64,000 nucleotides of DNA. It comes from JBMYYR01 sp965243605. Lineage in GTDB: Bacteria > Bacteroidota > Bacteroidia > Flavobacteriales > CAJXXR01. Positions 27,573-36,991 of this stretch are shown here, piece after piece; the stretch's first letter is position 1, and every line of letters begins with the position of its first letter. The DNA is taken from positions 1-64,000 of the forward strand of contig CBDEVQ010000121.1 of NCBI GenBank assembly GCA_965243605.1. The letters run 5' to 3'. Made by a program: the position numbers and the translations under genes. The notes below the pieces were generated by a model. The model was not told where the DNA came from. It did no database searches and saw only the letters and a program-made list of their open reading frames with translations.

Positions 27573-29522
27573 ATGTCAGAAGAAAATAAAAATAAAGATT
27601 ATTCAGCTGGTAGTATTCAGGTTCTTGAAGGATTAGAAGCTGTAAGAAAAAGACCAGCCATGTATATTGGTGATGTAGGAGTTAAAGGTTTACATCATTT
27701 AGTTTATGAGGTTGTTGATAACTCTATTGATGAGGCTTTAGCTGGACACTGTGACACCATTACGATTCATATTAATGAGGATAACTCAATTACTGTTAAA
27801 GATAACGGTCGTGGTATTCCAACAGCTATGCACCCTAAAGAAAAGAAATCTGCTTTAGAGGTTGTTATGACTGTTCTCCATGCTGGAGGTAAGTTTGACA
27901 AAGATTCGTATAAAGTTTCTGGTGGTCTTCATGGTGTTGGTGTATCTTGTGTAAACGCGCTTTCTACAGACTTAAAAGTTAACGTACATCGTAATGGTGT
28001 AGAATTCCAACAAGAGTATAAAATTGGTATTCCTCAATATGATGTTAAAGAAATAGGTACTACAGATTACCGAGGAACAGTAGTTCACTTTAAACCTGAC
28101 ATGTCTATTTTCACAGAAGAGGTTTATAAGTATGAAATTCTTGCCAATCGTATGCGAGAATTATCGTTCTTAAATAAAGGGATTACAATCAACCTTATTG
28201 ATCTTCGTGAAAAGGATGAAAAAGGAGAATTTAAATCTGAAGTTTTTTATTCTGAAAAAGGACTTGAAGAATTTATTCAGTACTTAGACTCTAGCCGTGA
28301 CGTTCTTACTAAGAATGTTATCCACATGGAAGGTGAGAAAAATGATATTCCTGTTGAAGTTGCCATGCAATACAACACATCTTACACAGAAAATTTATTT
28401 TCTTACGTAAACAATATTAATACCCATGAAGGTGGTACACACCTTGCAGGATTCCGAAGAGCTTTAACACGTACTTTAAAAGGATACGCTGAGAAGTCTG
28501 GAATGTTGGCTAAAGAAAAAGTAACCGTTACTGGTGATGACTTTAGAGAAGGGTTAACTGCAATTATTTCAGTTAAAGTTATGGAACCTCAATTTGAGGG
28601 ACAAACTAAAACTAAATTAGGGAATAAAGAAGTTAGTGGAGCTGTTGACCAATTGGTTGGAGAAATGCTTACTAATTTCCTAGAAGAGAATCCGAACGAA
28701 GCGAAAGATATTATTCAAAAGGTAATTATTGCCGCTAAAGCAAGACAAGCTGCTCGTAAAGCCAGAGAAATGGTGCAACGTAAAACAGTAATGTCTGCAG
28801 GTTCATTACCTGGTAAATTATCAGATTGTTCAGAAAAAGATCCTGCTATTTGTGAGATATTTTTAGTTGAGGGAGATTCTGCCGGAGGTACAGCTAAGCA
28901 AGGACGAGATCGTGCTTTTCAAGCTATTTTACCACTTAGAGGTAAGATCTTAAATGTTGAAAAAGCCCTTCCGTACAAAGTTTTTGAAAATGAAGAAATC
29001 AAAAACATGTTTACAGCCTTAGGTTTAACAATTGGTACAGAAGAAGATAGTAAAGCTTTAAATATTTCGAAATTACGTTATCATAAGGTAGTCATCATGT
29101 GTGATGCCGATGTTGATGGTAGTCATATTGCTACATTAATCTTAACATTCTTTTTCCGTTATATGAAAGAGATGATTGAGAACGGGTATATTTATATTGC
29201 AACTCCTCCTCTTTATCTTGTTAAAAAAGGAAACAAAAAACGTTATGCTTGGTCAGACAACGATCGAGATATGATTATGCGTGAATTAGGTGGTGAAGAT
29301 GGTAAAGGTGTTGGTATTCAACGTTACAAAGGTCTTGGAGAGATGAACGCTGATCAGCTTTGGGATACAACTATGAATCCTGAATTTAGAACACTTAGAC
29401 GAGTAACTATTGAAAATGCAGCAGCAGCAGATCATACATTCTCTATGTTGATGGGTGACGAAGTTCCACCACGTAGAGCATTTATTGAAAAGAATGCAGC
29501 TTACGCTAATATTGATTCATAA
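27573..29522 (+). CDS. gyrB: DNA gyrase subunit B
   Basis: 649 residues, full length for the Bacteroidota type. The GHKL ATPase shows EAVRKRPAMYIGD, VDNSIDEALAGH, DNGRGIP and GGLHGVGVSCVNAL. The Toprim domain has FLVEGDSAGGTAKQGRDR and MCDADVDGSHI, and the GyrA-binding tail has QRYKGLGEMNADQLW. With GyrA it introduces negative supercoils. gyrA is not in the window. Confidence 0.99.
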   Translation: MSEENKNKDYSAGSIQVLEGLEAVRKRPAMYIGDVGVKGLHHLVYEVVDNSIDEALAGHCDTITIHINEDNSITVKDNGRGIPTAMHPKEKKSALEVVMTVLHAGGKFDKDSYKVSGGLHGVGVSCVNALSTDLKVNVHRNGVEFQQEYKIGIPQYDVKEIGTTDYRGTVVHFKPDMSIFTEEVYKYEILANRMRELSFLNKGITINLIDLREKDEKGEFKSEVFYSEKGLEEFIQYLDSSRDVLTKNVIHMEGEKNDIPVEVAMQYNTSYTENLFSYVNNINTHEGGTHLAGFRRALTRTLKGYAEKSGMLAKEKVTVTGDDFREGLTAIISVKVMEPQFEGQTKTKLGNKEVSGAVDQLVGEMLTNFLEENPNEAKDIIQKVIIAAKARQAARKAREMVQRKTVMSAGSLPGKLSDCSEKDPAICEIFLVEGDSAGGTAKQGRDRAFQAILPLRGKILNVEKALPYKVFENEEIKNMFTALGLTIGTEEDSKALNISKLRYHKVVIMCDADVDGSHIATLILTFFFRYMKEMIENGYIYIATPPLYLVKKGNKKRYAWSDNDRDMIMRELGGEDGKGVGIQRYKGLGEMNADQLWDTTMNPEFRTLRRVTIENAAAADHTFSMLMGDEVPPRRAFIEKNAAYANIDS

Positions 29523-29538
29523 GACGATTCAATATTAT

Positions 29539-29592
29539 ATAAAACATAAAAAAAGCATCCTGAGTTCAGGATGCTTTTTTTATGTTTTATAA
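29539..29592. terminator. Bidirectional terminator with 26-bp perfect arms after gyrB
   Basis: Arms 29539-29564 and 29567-29592 are perfect reverse complements with a 2-nt loop. The core AAAAAAAGCATCCTGA gives T7 on each strand. The right end lies 1 bp from the stop of the convergent hydrolase gene. Confidence 0.9.
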
Positions 29593-29593
29593 T

Positions 29594-30565
29594 TTAATTA
29601 CCATGGAATTCCATATTAGGTAATGGCGATTGCTCTTTTAGGTATGAATTGAACCAATGTAATACGTCTTCGGATACTTCATCTCTAAACTCAAATAAAC
29701 CATGATCTCCACCTTCAAATATTTTTAAACGATAAGGAATTCTATATTCGTCTAACTTCAATGCTAATTTTAAACTCTCTTTAGATTTTACTCGCCAATC
29801 TGCATTACCATGCAACATTAATATTGGAACCGTTTTCGGAAACTTACCCACTAAATATACTGCCGATCTTTTCCTTAATTCCTTTTCTTTATTCTCCCAA
29901 TACTTAGGTATTAATTTTGCATACACGTTCAACTCCATTTTTGGTCGGTCTATATCTAATAAATCTGTACGTGCACCACCTGTAACAATGGCTTTCAAAT
30001 TGGTCATTCTAGTTAAAGCAATATAAGTCATCATACCCCCTCTACTCCAACCATACATTCCTATTTTAGACGTATCAGCCTCTTCAATTTCAGCCAATAC
30101 ACTTGGCAATATTGTAATATCATTTACATCAGCACCACCAAACTCTTCTTGCCCTTCACTGTTTGCATTTCCTCTATATTGACTTGCAATAACCACATAA
30201 CCTTCTTTTGCTAAATTTCCCATTTGCATTACAGCATTATATGGGGTCAGCTTACCAAAGTTTCTAGAACCTCCTCTATTAAAAATGATGCAAGGATATT
30301 TACCATGTTTTTTAGGTTTCACCACCATTCCATTAATTTTCAACCCATCACTTAAATAAGATATATGATACATCGATATATCTTCAACATATTCATACGT
30401 TTCTTTATATTCGGTATAACCACTCTCTGAAGTTGTGATATGTTTATAAACTGGTAAATCAGACGTTATTGTAAATGAATCTATAGACAAAAGCGTTTTA
30501 TGCTCTTGAGCCTTACAAGACCAAATTATTATTAACAGCGAAAAAAGACTGATACGTTTCAACAT
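29594..30565 (-). CDS. Alpha/beta hydrolase of the prolyl-oligopeptidase (S9) type, lipoprotein
   Basis: 323 residues. MLKRISLFSLLIIIWSC is a lipoprotein signal with Cys17. The hydrolase core has IIFNRGGSRNFG (oxyanion side), the nucleophile elbow MYGWSRGGMMTY, the acid in LHGNADWRV and the His in GGDHGLFEF, so a complete Ser-Asp-His triad is visible. There is no propeller domain, so it may be an acyl-peptide or ester hydrolase rather than an oligopeptidase. It is convergent with gyrB and appears monocistronic. Confidence 0.88.
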   Translation of the reverse strand: MLKRISLFSLLIIIWSCKAQEHKTLLSIDSFTITSDLPVYKHITTSESGYTEYKETYEYVEDISMYHISYLSDGLKINGMVVKPKKHGKYPCIIFNRGGSRNFGKLTPYNAVMQMGNLAKEGYVVIASQYRGNANSEGQEEFGGADVNDITILPSVLAEIEEADTSKIGMYGWSRGGMMTYIALTRMTNLKAIVTGGARTDLLDIDRPKMELNVYAKLIPKYWENKEKELRKRSAVYLVGKFPKTVPILMLHGNADWRVKSKESLKLALKLDEYRIPYRLKIFEGGDHGLFEFRDEVSEDVLHWFNSYLKEQSPLPNMEFHGN

Positions 30566-30654
30566 TATTTAATATTTTAATTATTCATTAAATATAATGT
30601 GAAATAATCGAATTGGAAAACGGGGATAATAACCTATACCACATTATAAAATTA

Positions 30655-30662
30655 TACTTTTG
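30655..30662 (+). promoter_or_regulatory. Putative -7 box for bioA
   Basis: TACTTTTG matches TAnnTTTG, 17 bp before the bioA start. Confidence 0.4.
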
Positions 30663-30679
30663 TTGAAATTTTTAGAAAT

Positions 30680-31972
30680 ATGACACTTTCGGAAAGAGAT
30701 CAAAAACATTTGTGGCATCCGCTTACTCAGCATAAATTACACCCAGAACATTTAGCAATAACAAAAGCTAAAGCATCTACATTATGGGATGAAAATGGGA
30801 ATAGCTATATAGATGGAATAGCATCGTGGTATACATGTATGTATGGGCACTGTAATGATTATATCATACAGAAGGTAACCGATCAGTTTAAAAATTTAGA
30901 CCAAGTCGTATTTAGTGGATTCACCCATGAACCTGCCGTTAAAATGTCTGAAGAATTAATAGAGATTCTCCCAGACAATCAGAATAAAATTTTCTTCTCT
31001 GATAATGGATCTACTTCAGTTGACATTGCCATTAAAATGGCCTTACAATATCACTTCAATAAAAAACAAGCTCGAAAAACAATTGTTTGTTTAGAAAATG
31101 CATTTCATGGTGATACATTTGGTGCAATGGCCGTTTCTGGCTTATCTGTATACAATGGACCCTTTGAATCCTTTTTAATTGATGTAAAACGAATTGCTGT
31201 ACCAACACAAGAAAATTTCGATGACGTATTAAAACAATTTAAATCATTAATAGATTCAGATGATATTGCTGGATTTATTTTTGAACCTTTAGTACAAGGA
31301 GCAGCAGCTATGAAAATGTATGATTTTGAATTATTAGACAACCTTATACATTACGCTCAACAAAATGATGTGATCTGTATTGCAGATGAGGTTATGACTG
31401 GATTCGGAAAAACTGGACGTAATTTTGCATCAGATTATTTAACACATAAACCAGACATCATGTGTTTATCTAAATCTTTAACTGGAGGAATAGTGCCAAT
31501 GGCCTTAACAACGTGCTCTAATCACGTCTATAATGCCTTTTATGATGATGATTTATCTAAAGGGTTATTTCATGGCCATACATATTCTGCGAATCCAACG
31601 GCTTGTACTGCGGTTTCTGCTAGTATTGATTTATTAACATCTTCAGAAATACAAAACGATATAACACGAGTTAATCAGAAGCATTTAGGTTTTGAGAAAA
31701 GGATTGCAAGTCATAAAAGTGTAAAGTCAACAAGGGTTTTGGGTGTCATTTTTGCACTTGATATGAATATTGAAATGGACAGATATGGAAAAGTGAGATA
31801 TCAAATCTTTGACTTTTTTATGAACCATGGAATTTTCTTAAGACCATTAGGAAATACAATATACATTCTAGCCCCATTTGTAATTACAAACGACGAATTG
31901 GAAAAAATTTACAAAACAATAGAAGATTGCTTAAATCAAACGTTTATTGTTGAATTATTACCTTTAAAATAA
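30680..31972 (+). CDS. bioA: Adenosylmethionine-8-amino-7-oxononanoate aminotransferase
   Basis: 430 residues, class III PLP aminotransferase. HLWHPLTQHK at the N-terminus is diagnostic of BioA. The PLP lysine is in CLSKSLTGG (Lys265) and the cofactor Asp is in ADEVMTGFGKTG (Asp236); GSTSVDIAIKMALQY is the phosphate-binding turn. It makes 7,8-diaminopelargonate for biotin with SAM as amino donor. No other bio gene is adjacent. A hairpin follows at 31978. Confidence 0.96.
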   Translation: MTLSERDQKHLWHPLTQHKLHPEHLAITKAKASTLWDENGNSYIDGIASWYTCMYGHCNDYIIQKVTDQFKNLDQVVFSGFTHEPAVKMSEELIEILPDNQNKIFFSDNGSTSVDIAIKMALQYHFNKKQARKTIVCLENAFHGDTFGAMAVSGLSVYNGPFESFLIDVKRIAVPTQENFDDVLKQFKSLIDSDDIAGFIFEPLVQGAAAMKMYDFELLDNLIHYAQQNDVICIADEVMTGFGKTGRNFASDYLTHKPDIMCLSKSLTGGIVPMALTTCSNHVYNAFYDDDLSKGLFHGHTYSANPTACTAVSASIDLLTSSEIQNDITRVNQKHLGFEKRIASHKSVKSTRVLGVIFALDMNIEMDRYGKVRYQIFDFFMNHGIFLRPLGNTIYILAPFVITNDELEKIYKTIEDCLNQTFIVELLPLK

Positions 31973-31977
31973 AAAAA

Positions 31978-32002
31978 CAGCAAAGCCAAATTGGCTTTGC
32001 TG
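31978..32002 (+). terminator. Hairpin after bioA
   Basis: Perfect 12-bp arms CAGCAAAGCCAA / TTGGCTTTGCTG with one base between. Only a weak T-tract follows on the plus strand, but A7 precedes the left arm, so termination could be stronger on the minus strand. The rest of the gap to 32142 shows nothing else. Confidence 0.65.
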
Positions 32003-32142
32003 AATTATAAAAATCATTAACTCTACGGTTTTATTCTTAGGGATAGGCATCTGCTCATAACGAATTACTTTCATAATTTAACTCATGATTATTTTGAACA
32101 GTTTAAATTATAGCCAGCTACTACTAAATACAATTGATATAG

Positions 32143-32508
32143 CTATAAAATATGATTTAATCCTAATAACAAATTTTGCTCTAAAATATCGAACTTACCA
32201 TCTGAAAGAAATAGTTTTTTAGCATCATACATTAAATACTCTACGTCTTCCTTAGTATAATTCAATCTCTCAATAGTATTCGTTATTTTCTGAATACTTT
32301 GATAGTCATTATCCTGATCATATTCTGAATGCATCTTATCTAAACATAATCTTCCATGTTTAGCTTGAATAAAATCCAATTCCGAAACAGACTCTGTAAA
32401 ATCAGAATTTGCACAATAAATTAAAAGATAAACTTTTAACTCTTCACTTGTCCAATTTGTCATAAAATTCCCCATAACATTTTCTTTAGAGTTACTAATC
32501 GAACACAT
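32143..32508 (-). CDS. Small unknown protein, possibly TerB-like helical fold
   Basis: 121 residues; the more likely start is the Met at 32463 (MTNWTSEELKVYLLIYCANS), giving 106. The protein is all helical and acidic. The beginning with SEELKVYLLIYCANSD and the end LMYDAKKLFLSDGKFDILEQN (SDGKFD being a common turn) recall TerB-like tellurite-resistance domains, but the match is by eye only. It stands alone, with no neighbours in the same direction nearby. Confidence 0.6.
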   Translation of the reverse strand: MCSISNSKENVMGNFMTNWTSEELKVYLLIYCANSDFTESVSELDFIQAKHGRLCLDKMHSEYDQDNDYQSIQKITNTIERLNYTKEDVEYLMYDAKKLFLSDGKFDILEQNLLLGLNHIL

Positions 32509-32745
32509 CGAAGTAACCTCTTAAAATTTTGATTTCTCGACGAAATCTAACGACTAAACTACGGTTATTTCAATGTATATAAATATAATAAATTTTAATG
32601 AATCCTGAAAGTATTCGGCTTCCTATTTCCCAATAAAATCGATAATAAATCATTATTTATCAGCACATTCTATTGTTTATTCAATTTCTTCAAAAATATA
32701 TTCTTTTTCAAACTAAAAAGTAAAAACATATTATAGCTAAATACA

Positions 32746-32775
32746 AAAAGGGTTACATGAATATGTAACCCTTTT
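32746..32775 (-). terminator. Intrinsic terminator after yceI
   Basis: Arms AAAAGGGTTACAT and ATGTAACCCTTTT with a GAAT loop. The A-run to the left becomes a U-tract on the minus strand. Otherwise the 292-bp gap 32509-32800 contains nothing I recognise. Confidence 0.85.
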
Positions 32776-32800
32776 CTAAGCAATTTAATCTCAAATGCGA

Positions 32801-33379
32801 CTAAAACTCTAAATCAACAACTAAATCAAACTCATCATAAATTGCTTTATCCTTTAGGCCTTCAAAAAAGCTTGTAGATCCGTATTGAACATCAAACTTT
32901 GTTCTATCAATTTTTAAAGATGCAGTAGCCTTATTTCCGTATATAGACATTTTAAATGTAACAGCATTTGTTTTACCCTTAATAGTTAAATCTCCTGTTA
33001 CGGTATAAGAATTTTTCCCATCTGGTTTAACCTTTTTAAAATCTAATTTTGCTGTTGGAAATTTCGATACTCCAAAAAAGTCATCCGATTTTAAATGTCC
33101 TTCTAATTTACCTTTATATTCTCCTTCCATATCTGTATTAGAAATAGATGTCATATCAATAGTAAAAGAACCATCTGTTAATTTATCATTTTTAAAAGAT
33201 AGAGATCCTGAAGTCATATTAATTACACCTTCATGAGATCCAGTAACCTTATATCCTTTCCAAACAATTTTACTTTTTTCAGTATTAACCTCTTTATCTC
33301 CTTCATTTAATGTTGTAAAAGAAAATGATACAAGGGCTACTATAATGGCTAGTGCTAAATTCTTAATGGTAGTTTTCAT
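32801..33379 (-). CDS. YceI-family secreted lipocalin-like protein
   Basis: 192 residues with a signal peptide ending near SFTTLN. KSKIVWKGYKVTGSHEGVIN, DMTSISNTDMEG, LKSDDFFGVSKFPTAKLDF and GDLTIKGKTNAVTFK are the YceI hallmarks. The fold is an extended lipocalin barrel that binds isoprenoid or amphiphilic ligands. It follows the Crp/Fnr gene on the same strand, with a periodic palindrome array between them, so it may be a target of that regulator. Confidence 0.95.
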   Translation of the reverse strand: MKTTIKNLALAIIVALVSFSFTTLNEGDKEVNTEKSKIVWKGYKVTGSHEGVINMTSGSLSFKNDKLTDGSFTIDMTSISNTDMEGEYKGKLEGHLKSDDFFGVSKFPTAKLDFKKVKPDGKNSYTVTGDLTIKGKTNAVTFKMSIYGNKATASLKIDRTKFDVQYGSTSFFEGLKDKAIYDEFDLVVDLEF

Positions 33380-33437
33380 GTGTTTTATTTAATTTTGTTA
33401 TGGTACAAAGGTCCACAATGAAAACATTTTATAAAAT

Positions 33438-33493
33438 AATCTAGATTAACAAATGATGTTAATCTAGATTAATATCATTTATTAATCTAGATT
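33438..33493. repeat. Array of three AATCTAGATT palindromes at exact 23-bp spacing
   Basis: AATCTAGATT occurs at 33438-33447, 33461-33470 and 33484-33493, so starts are exactly 23 bp apart. The spacer sequences are partly conserved (AACAAATGATGTT and AATATCATTTATT), so it reads as a degenerate 23-bp tandem repeat. The third copy encodes the last residues (NLD) of the Crp/Fnr gene. The array ends 59 bp upstream of the yceI start. A weak -7 match (CAAAGGTC at 33406-33413) would put the copies near -40, -63 and -86, as expected for an activator. Confidence 0.7.
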
Positions 33494-34072
33494 TTCAGAA
33501 ACAAGTTCCTTTTTCAATTTACTAAAAAACTCTTTGGTTATACCTAGATACGAAGCAATCATATATTGAGGAATACGTCGTTCTATTGAGGGGTACTGTT
33601 TCTTAAAAAGAAGATAACGTTCCTTTGCCGTATGGCTTAAATTGAGAATTATTCGACGTTGTGCACTCACAAATGCCTTTTGTATTTTTTTATGAAATAA
33701 ACGCTCAACTTGCGGCAACTTATCCATAAGTTCATCTTCGTTTTGTTTAGTAAACTGAATGACTTCAGTAGGTTCAATACATTGAATATTATAATCGGCA
33801 GGTACTTGATCTATAAAACTCCCTAAATCTGAAACCCACCAATCTTTAATACCAAACAAAACAATATGTTCATGTCCGCTAGAGTCAATATAAGTCATTT
33901 TCACACAACCAGAAACTATAAAATTACTATACCTACATATATCCCCTTGCTGTAAAATATACTGTCCTTTAAGATATTTCTGATATCGAACTTTGGAAAT
34001 AAGAAAATCTTGTTCTTCTTTATTCAAATCAATATACTCCGAAAAATAATTTAGTAATGGTTTAGCATCCAT
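33482..34072 (-). CDS. Crp/Fnr-family transcriptional regulator
   Basis: 196 residues. The cyclic-nucleotide-binding-like beta-barrel (about residues 10-125) has the pattern KYLKGQYILQQGDICRYSNFIVSGCVK, though without the Arg-Ser needed for cAMP. The HTH is RIPQYMIASYLGITKEFFSKLK near the C-terminus. The final residues overlap the palindrome array. It follows the YdiJ-like gene by 9 bp and precedes yceI. Many Bacteroidota have paralogues of this short type with unknown effectors. Confidence 0.9.
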   Translation of the reverse strand: MDAKPLLNYFSEYIDLNKEEQDFLISKVRYQKYLKGQYILQQGDICRYSNFIVSGCVKMTYIDSSGHEHIVLFGIKDWWVSDLGSFIDQVPADYNIQCIEPTEVIQFTKQNEDELMDKLPQVERLFHKKIQKAFVSAQRRIILNLSHTAKERYLLFKKQYPSIERRIPQYMIASYLGITKEFFSKLKKELVSENLD

Positions 34073-34081
34073 ATCCTTATA

Positions 34082-36982
34082 TTACATATTTTTTAATGCT
34101 TCTTTTAATACTGTTACAGGATGTTTCGCTTTACGTTTTGTTCCATCAAAAATTTGATGCCTACAACTTGTACCTGCAGCGATTATCTCAACATCTTCGT
34201 CCATTCGTCTTACCACAGGGAAAAGCGTGTCTTCACCTACATTCATACTTAGTTTATAATGTTCTTTTTCATATCCAAAAGACCCAGCCATTCCACAACA
34301 ACCCGTCGCTAAAATACTTACCTTATAATTCTCAGGAATACTTAAAACCTTATAACTTGCTTGAGTTCCTGATAATGCCTTTTGATGACAATGTCCATGA
34401 ACTTTTAGAATTTTATGATCAGATTTAAACTTAGAAACATCTATATTTCCAGCATCCAATTCTCTATTTAAAAACTCCTCAACCGTAAATACATGTTTAG
34501 ATAGGTATTTTACAGACTCAATATCATCTGCTAAACGTAAGTACTCATCTCTAAAGGTTAAAATTGCAGAAGGTTCTATACCTATTAATGGAATGTCCTT
34601 AGAAACTATATTTTTAAAGATATAAACATTATTGTTAGCAATTGTTTTAGCCTCATTTAAAAATCCCTTTGAAATAAAACTTCTTCCGCTTTCTTCATGC
34701 TTTACAATATTAACTTTATAACCTAGTGCATTTAATACTAAAACTGTATCCTTTCCAACTTCTACATCATAAAAGTTAGTGAATTCATCACAAAACAAAT
34801 TTACTTCCTTTGAGCACTCTTCTTGAGGAAATGATTTATACCATGCTCTTAATGTTTTTAAAGCCAATTTAGGGATATCTCTTTCTTCTGCTACACCCAT
34901 TATTTTTTTAGAAATATTAGAGCTTAAAAACAAATTAGTAATCCTTGGGAGTAAACTTCCAAGTTTGTTGTATTTAGCATTGTTTGCAAACAATCGACTT
35001 CTGAAAGAATATCCATTTGTTTCTTGATATTGATACAAAAACTCAGCTTTTAACGCTGCCATATCAACATTACTTGGGCATTCGCTAGAACAACCTTTAC
35101 AGCTTAAACATAAATCTAATGATTCTTTAATTTCTGGATGGTTAAAACGGTTCTCTTGATCAGAATGGGTTAAAAACTCTCTTAGAATATTTGCTCGTGA
35201 TCGTGTTGTATCTTTTTCATCTCTGGTCGCTCTATAACTTGGACACATCGTTCCACCAGCTTTGGATGTTTTTCTACAATCTCCAGCTCCATTACATTTT
35301 TCTGCAAGTCTTAATATACCTTCACTATCATCAAAATTTTGAATCGTTTTAATGTCAGGTTCAATTCGATCTATTTCATACCTTAAACTTTCATCCATAG
35401 AATAGGCATCTACTATTTTACCTATGTTAAAGATTTTATTTGGATCAAATACATGTTTTATTCGCCTAAGCAATTGATAATTTTGATCCCCTATCATTAA
35501 AGGAATAAATTCCGCTCTAACAATTCCATCACCATGTTCACCACTAAATGATCCCTTATATTTTTTAACTAATTTAGCCGTATCTGTTGTTATAGTTCTA
35601 AATAGTTCAACGTCTTCTTTCTTTTTTAGATTTAGTATCGGCCTTAAATGCAATTCTCCTGCCCCAGCATGCGCATAATAAACAGCTTGTTGATCATACT
35701 TTTTCATTATTAAAGAAAACTCCGCAATAAACTCAGGAAGATCTGATAGTTCTACTGCTGTATCTTCAATACAGGCCACAGCCTTTTTATCTCCAATAAT
35801 ATTGGCTAATAGCCCTAAACCTGCCTTTCTTAGTTCTAGAACTTTCTTAATATCTCCCCCATAAATTTTAGGGTGAGCATAACCTAAATTATTATTTTCT
35901 AAATCCTTTACTAAATCTGCAGCCCGTTGTTCAGCCTCTTCTTTAGAATTGGCACTAACTTCAAGCATAAGAACAGCTTCTGGATCTCCTTGTATAAAAA
36001 ATCTATTTTTTACCTGTTCTCTATTACCTTTTGTACAATCTAAAATAACCTTATCCATGAGTTCACATGTGTACAGATTATGTTTCATGGCTACAACAAC
36101 AGCTTCTAAACTCTCTCTAACGGTTGTGAAATGAGATGTAACCATTACACTTTCCGAAGGAGGTAAATCGTCAAGCTGAATTTTAATAGACGTAGAAAAT
36201 GCCAATGTACCTTCACTTCCGGCTAATAATTTAGCCAAATTAACGGTTTGTTTAGATCCTCCAAAAAGTTCAAAATCCAATAATTCATCTACTGCATACC
36301 CCGTACTTCTTCTATGTATACTAGGCTTTGGAAATTCATTTTTAATTTCCTCCTGTTGATGTTTATTTGATAATTCAGCTAATAATGTCCTATAGATTTC
36401 TCCTTCTAATGTTTCCTCCTTCGTTTTTGACAGATAGGTTTCTTTAGAAATTTCATTGAATTTCACATGGGTTCCATCACTTAAAAAAGCCTCTATTTCT
36501 AAAACCTTATCCCGTGTTACTCCATATTGAATAGATGTTGTACCTGATGAGTTATTACCAACCATACCTCCGATCATACATCGATTAGAAGTCGAAGTAT
36601 TTGGACCGAAGAATAGCCCATATTGTTTCAATTCAGCATTTAACTCATCTCGGATAACTCCAGGTTGAACAACAACAGTCTTATTACTTCTATCAAGGTT
36701 TAATATCTTAGTATAATGTTTAGAAACATCTACAACCAATCCTTCTCCAACACACTGTCCAGCAAGTGACGTTCCGGCTGTTCTTGGTATTAGTCCAATA
36801 TTATTCTTTTTTGCAAAGCCAATAATGGTTTTTAAATCATCATTACCTTTTGGAAAAGCAACTCCCAATGGTAATTTTCTATAAACAGACGCATCTGTTG
36901 CATAAATTACCTGATGAAGTTTATCATCTTTTACTTCTCCCTTTATCTTAGAGCCTAATAGGGCTAATATAGTTGTATCCAT
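34082..36982 (-). CDS. FAD-linked oxidase / Fe-S dehydrogenase, YdiJ-like (probable D-2-hydroxyglutarate dehydrogenase)
   Basis: 966 residues, a fusion of GlcD-like and GlcF-like parts. The N-terminal FAD-binding PCMH domain shows LIPRTAGTSLAGQCVGEGLV and GGMVGNNSSGTTSIQYG; the FAD-oxidase C domain has YYAHAGAGELHLRPIL and GSFSGEHGDG. Fe-S ligands are CNGAGDC and LDLCLSCKGCSSECPSN. CCG-type ligands follow as GHCHQKALSG and TGCCGMAGSFGYE. The E. coli homologue YdiJ has, to my memory, been reported to oxidise D-2-hydroxyglutarate. Location beside a DUF1338 dioxygenase, which would make that substrate, fits. D-lactate is an alternative. Confidence 0.85.
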   Translation of the reverse strand: MDTTILALLGSKIKGEVKDDKLHQVIYATDASVYRKLPLGVAFPKGNDDLKTIIGFAKKNNIGLIPRTAGTSLAGQCVGEGLVVDVSKHYTKILNLDRSNKTVVVQPGVIRDELNAELKQYGLFFGPNTSTSNRCMIGGMVGNNSSGTTSIQYGVTRDKVLEIEAFLSDGTHVKFNEISKETYLSKTKEETLEGEIYRTLLAELSNKHQQEEIKNEFPKPSIHRRSTGYAVDELLDFELFGGSKQTVNLAKLLAGSEGTLAFSTSIKIQLDDLPPSESVMVTSHFTTVRESLEAVVVAMKHNLYTCELMDKVILDCTKGNREQVKNRFFIQGDPEAVLMLEVSANSKEEAEQRAADLVKDLENNNLGYAHPKIYGGDIKKVLELRKAGLGLLANIIGDKKAVACIEDTAVELSDLPEFIAEFSLIMKKYDQQAVYYAHAGAGELHLRPILNLKKKEDVELFRTITTDTAKLVKKYKGSFSGEHGDGIVRAEFIPLMIGDQNYQLLRRIKHVFDPNKIFNIGKIVDAYSMDESLRYEIDRIEPDIKTIQNFDDSEGILRLAEKCNGAGDCRKTSKAGGTMCPSYRATRDEKDTTRSRANILREFLTHSDQENRFNHPEIKESLDLCLSCKGCSSECPSNVDMAALKAEFLYQYQETNGYSFRSRLFANNAKYNKLGSLLPRITNLFLSSNISKKIMGVAEERDIPKLALKTLRAWYKSFPQEECSKEVNLFCDEFTNFYDVEVGKDTVLVLNALGYKVNIVKHEESGRSFISKGFLNEAKTIANNNVYIFKNIVSKDIPLIGIEPSAILTFRDEYLRLADDIESVKYLSKHVFTVEEFLNRELDAGNIDVSKFKSDHKILKVHGHCHQKALSGTQASYKVLSIPENYKVSILATGCCGMAGSFGYEKEHYKLSMNVGEDTLFPVVRRMDEDVEIIAAGTSCRHQIFDGTKRKAKHPVTVLKEALKNM

Positions 36983-36991
36983 TGTTGTGTT

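Noticed and set aside
33438..33493. Short CRISPR-like array
   Set aside because: Repeats are only 10 bp palindromes with a 23-bp pitch, only three copies, no leader or cas genes. An operator array is a better explanation.
34096..34428. 110-codon plus-strand frame inside the YdiJ-like gene
   Set aside because: Antisense to a well-supported 966-residue gene, with no homology pattern or promoter.
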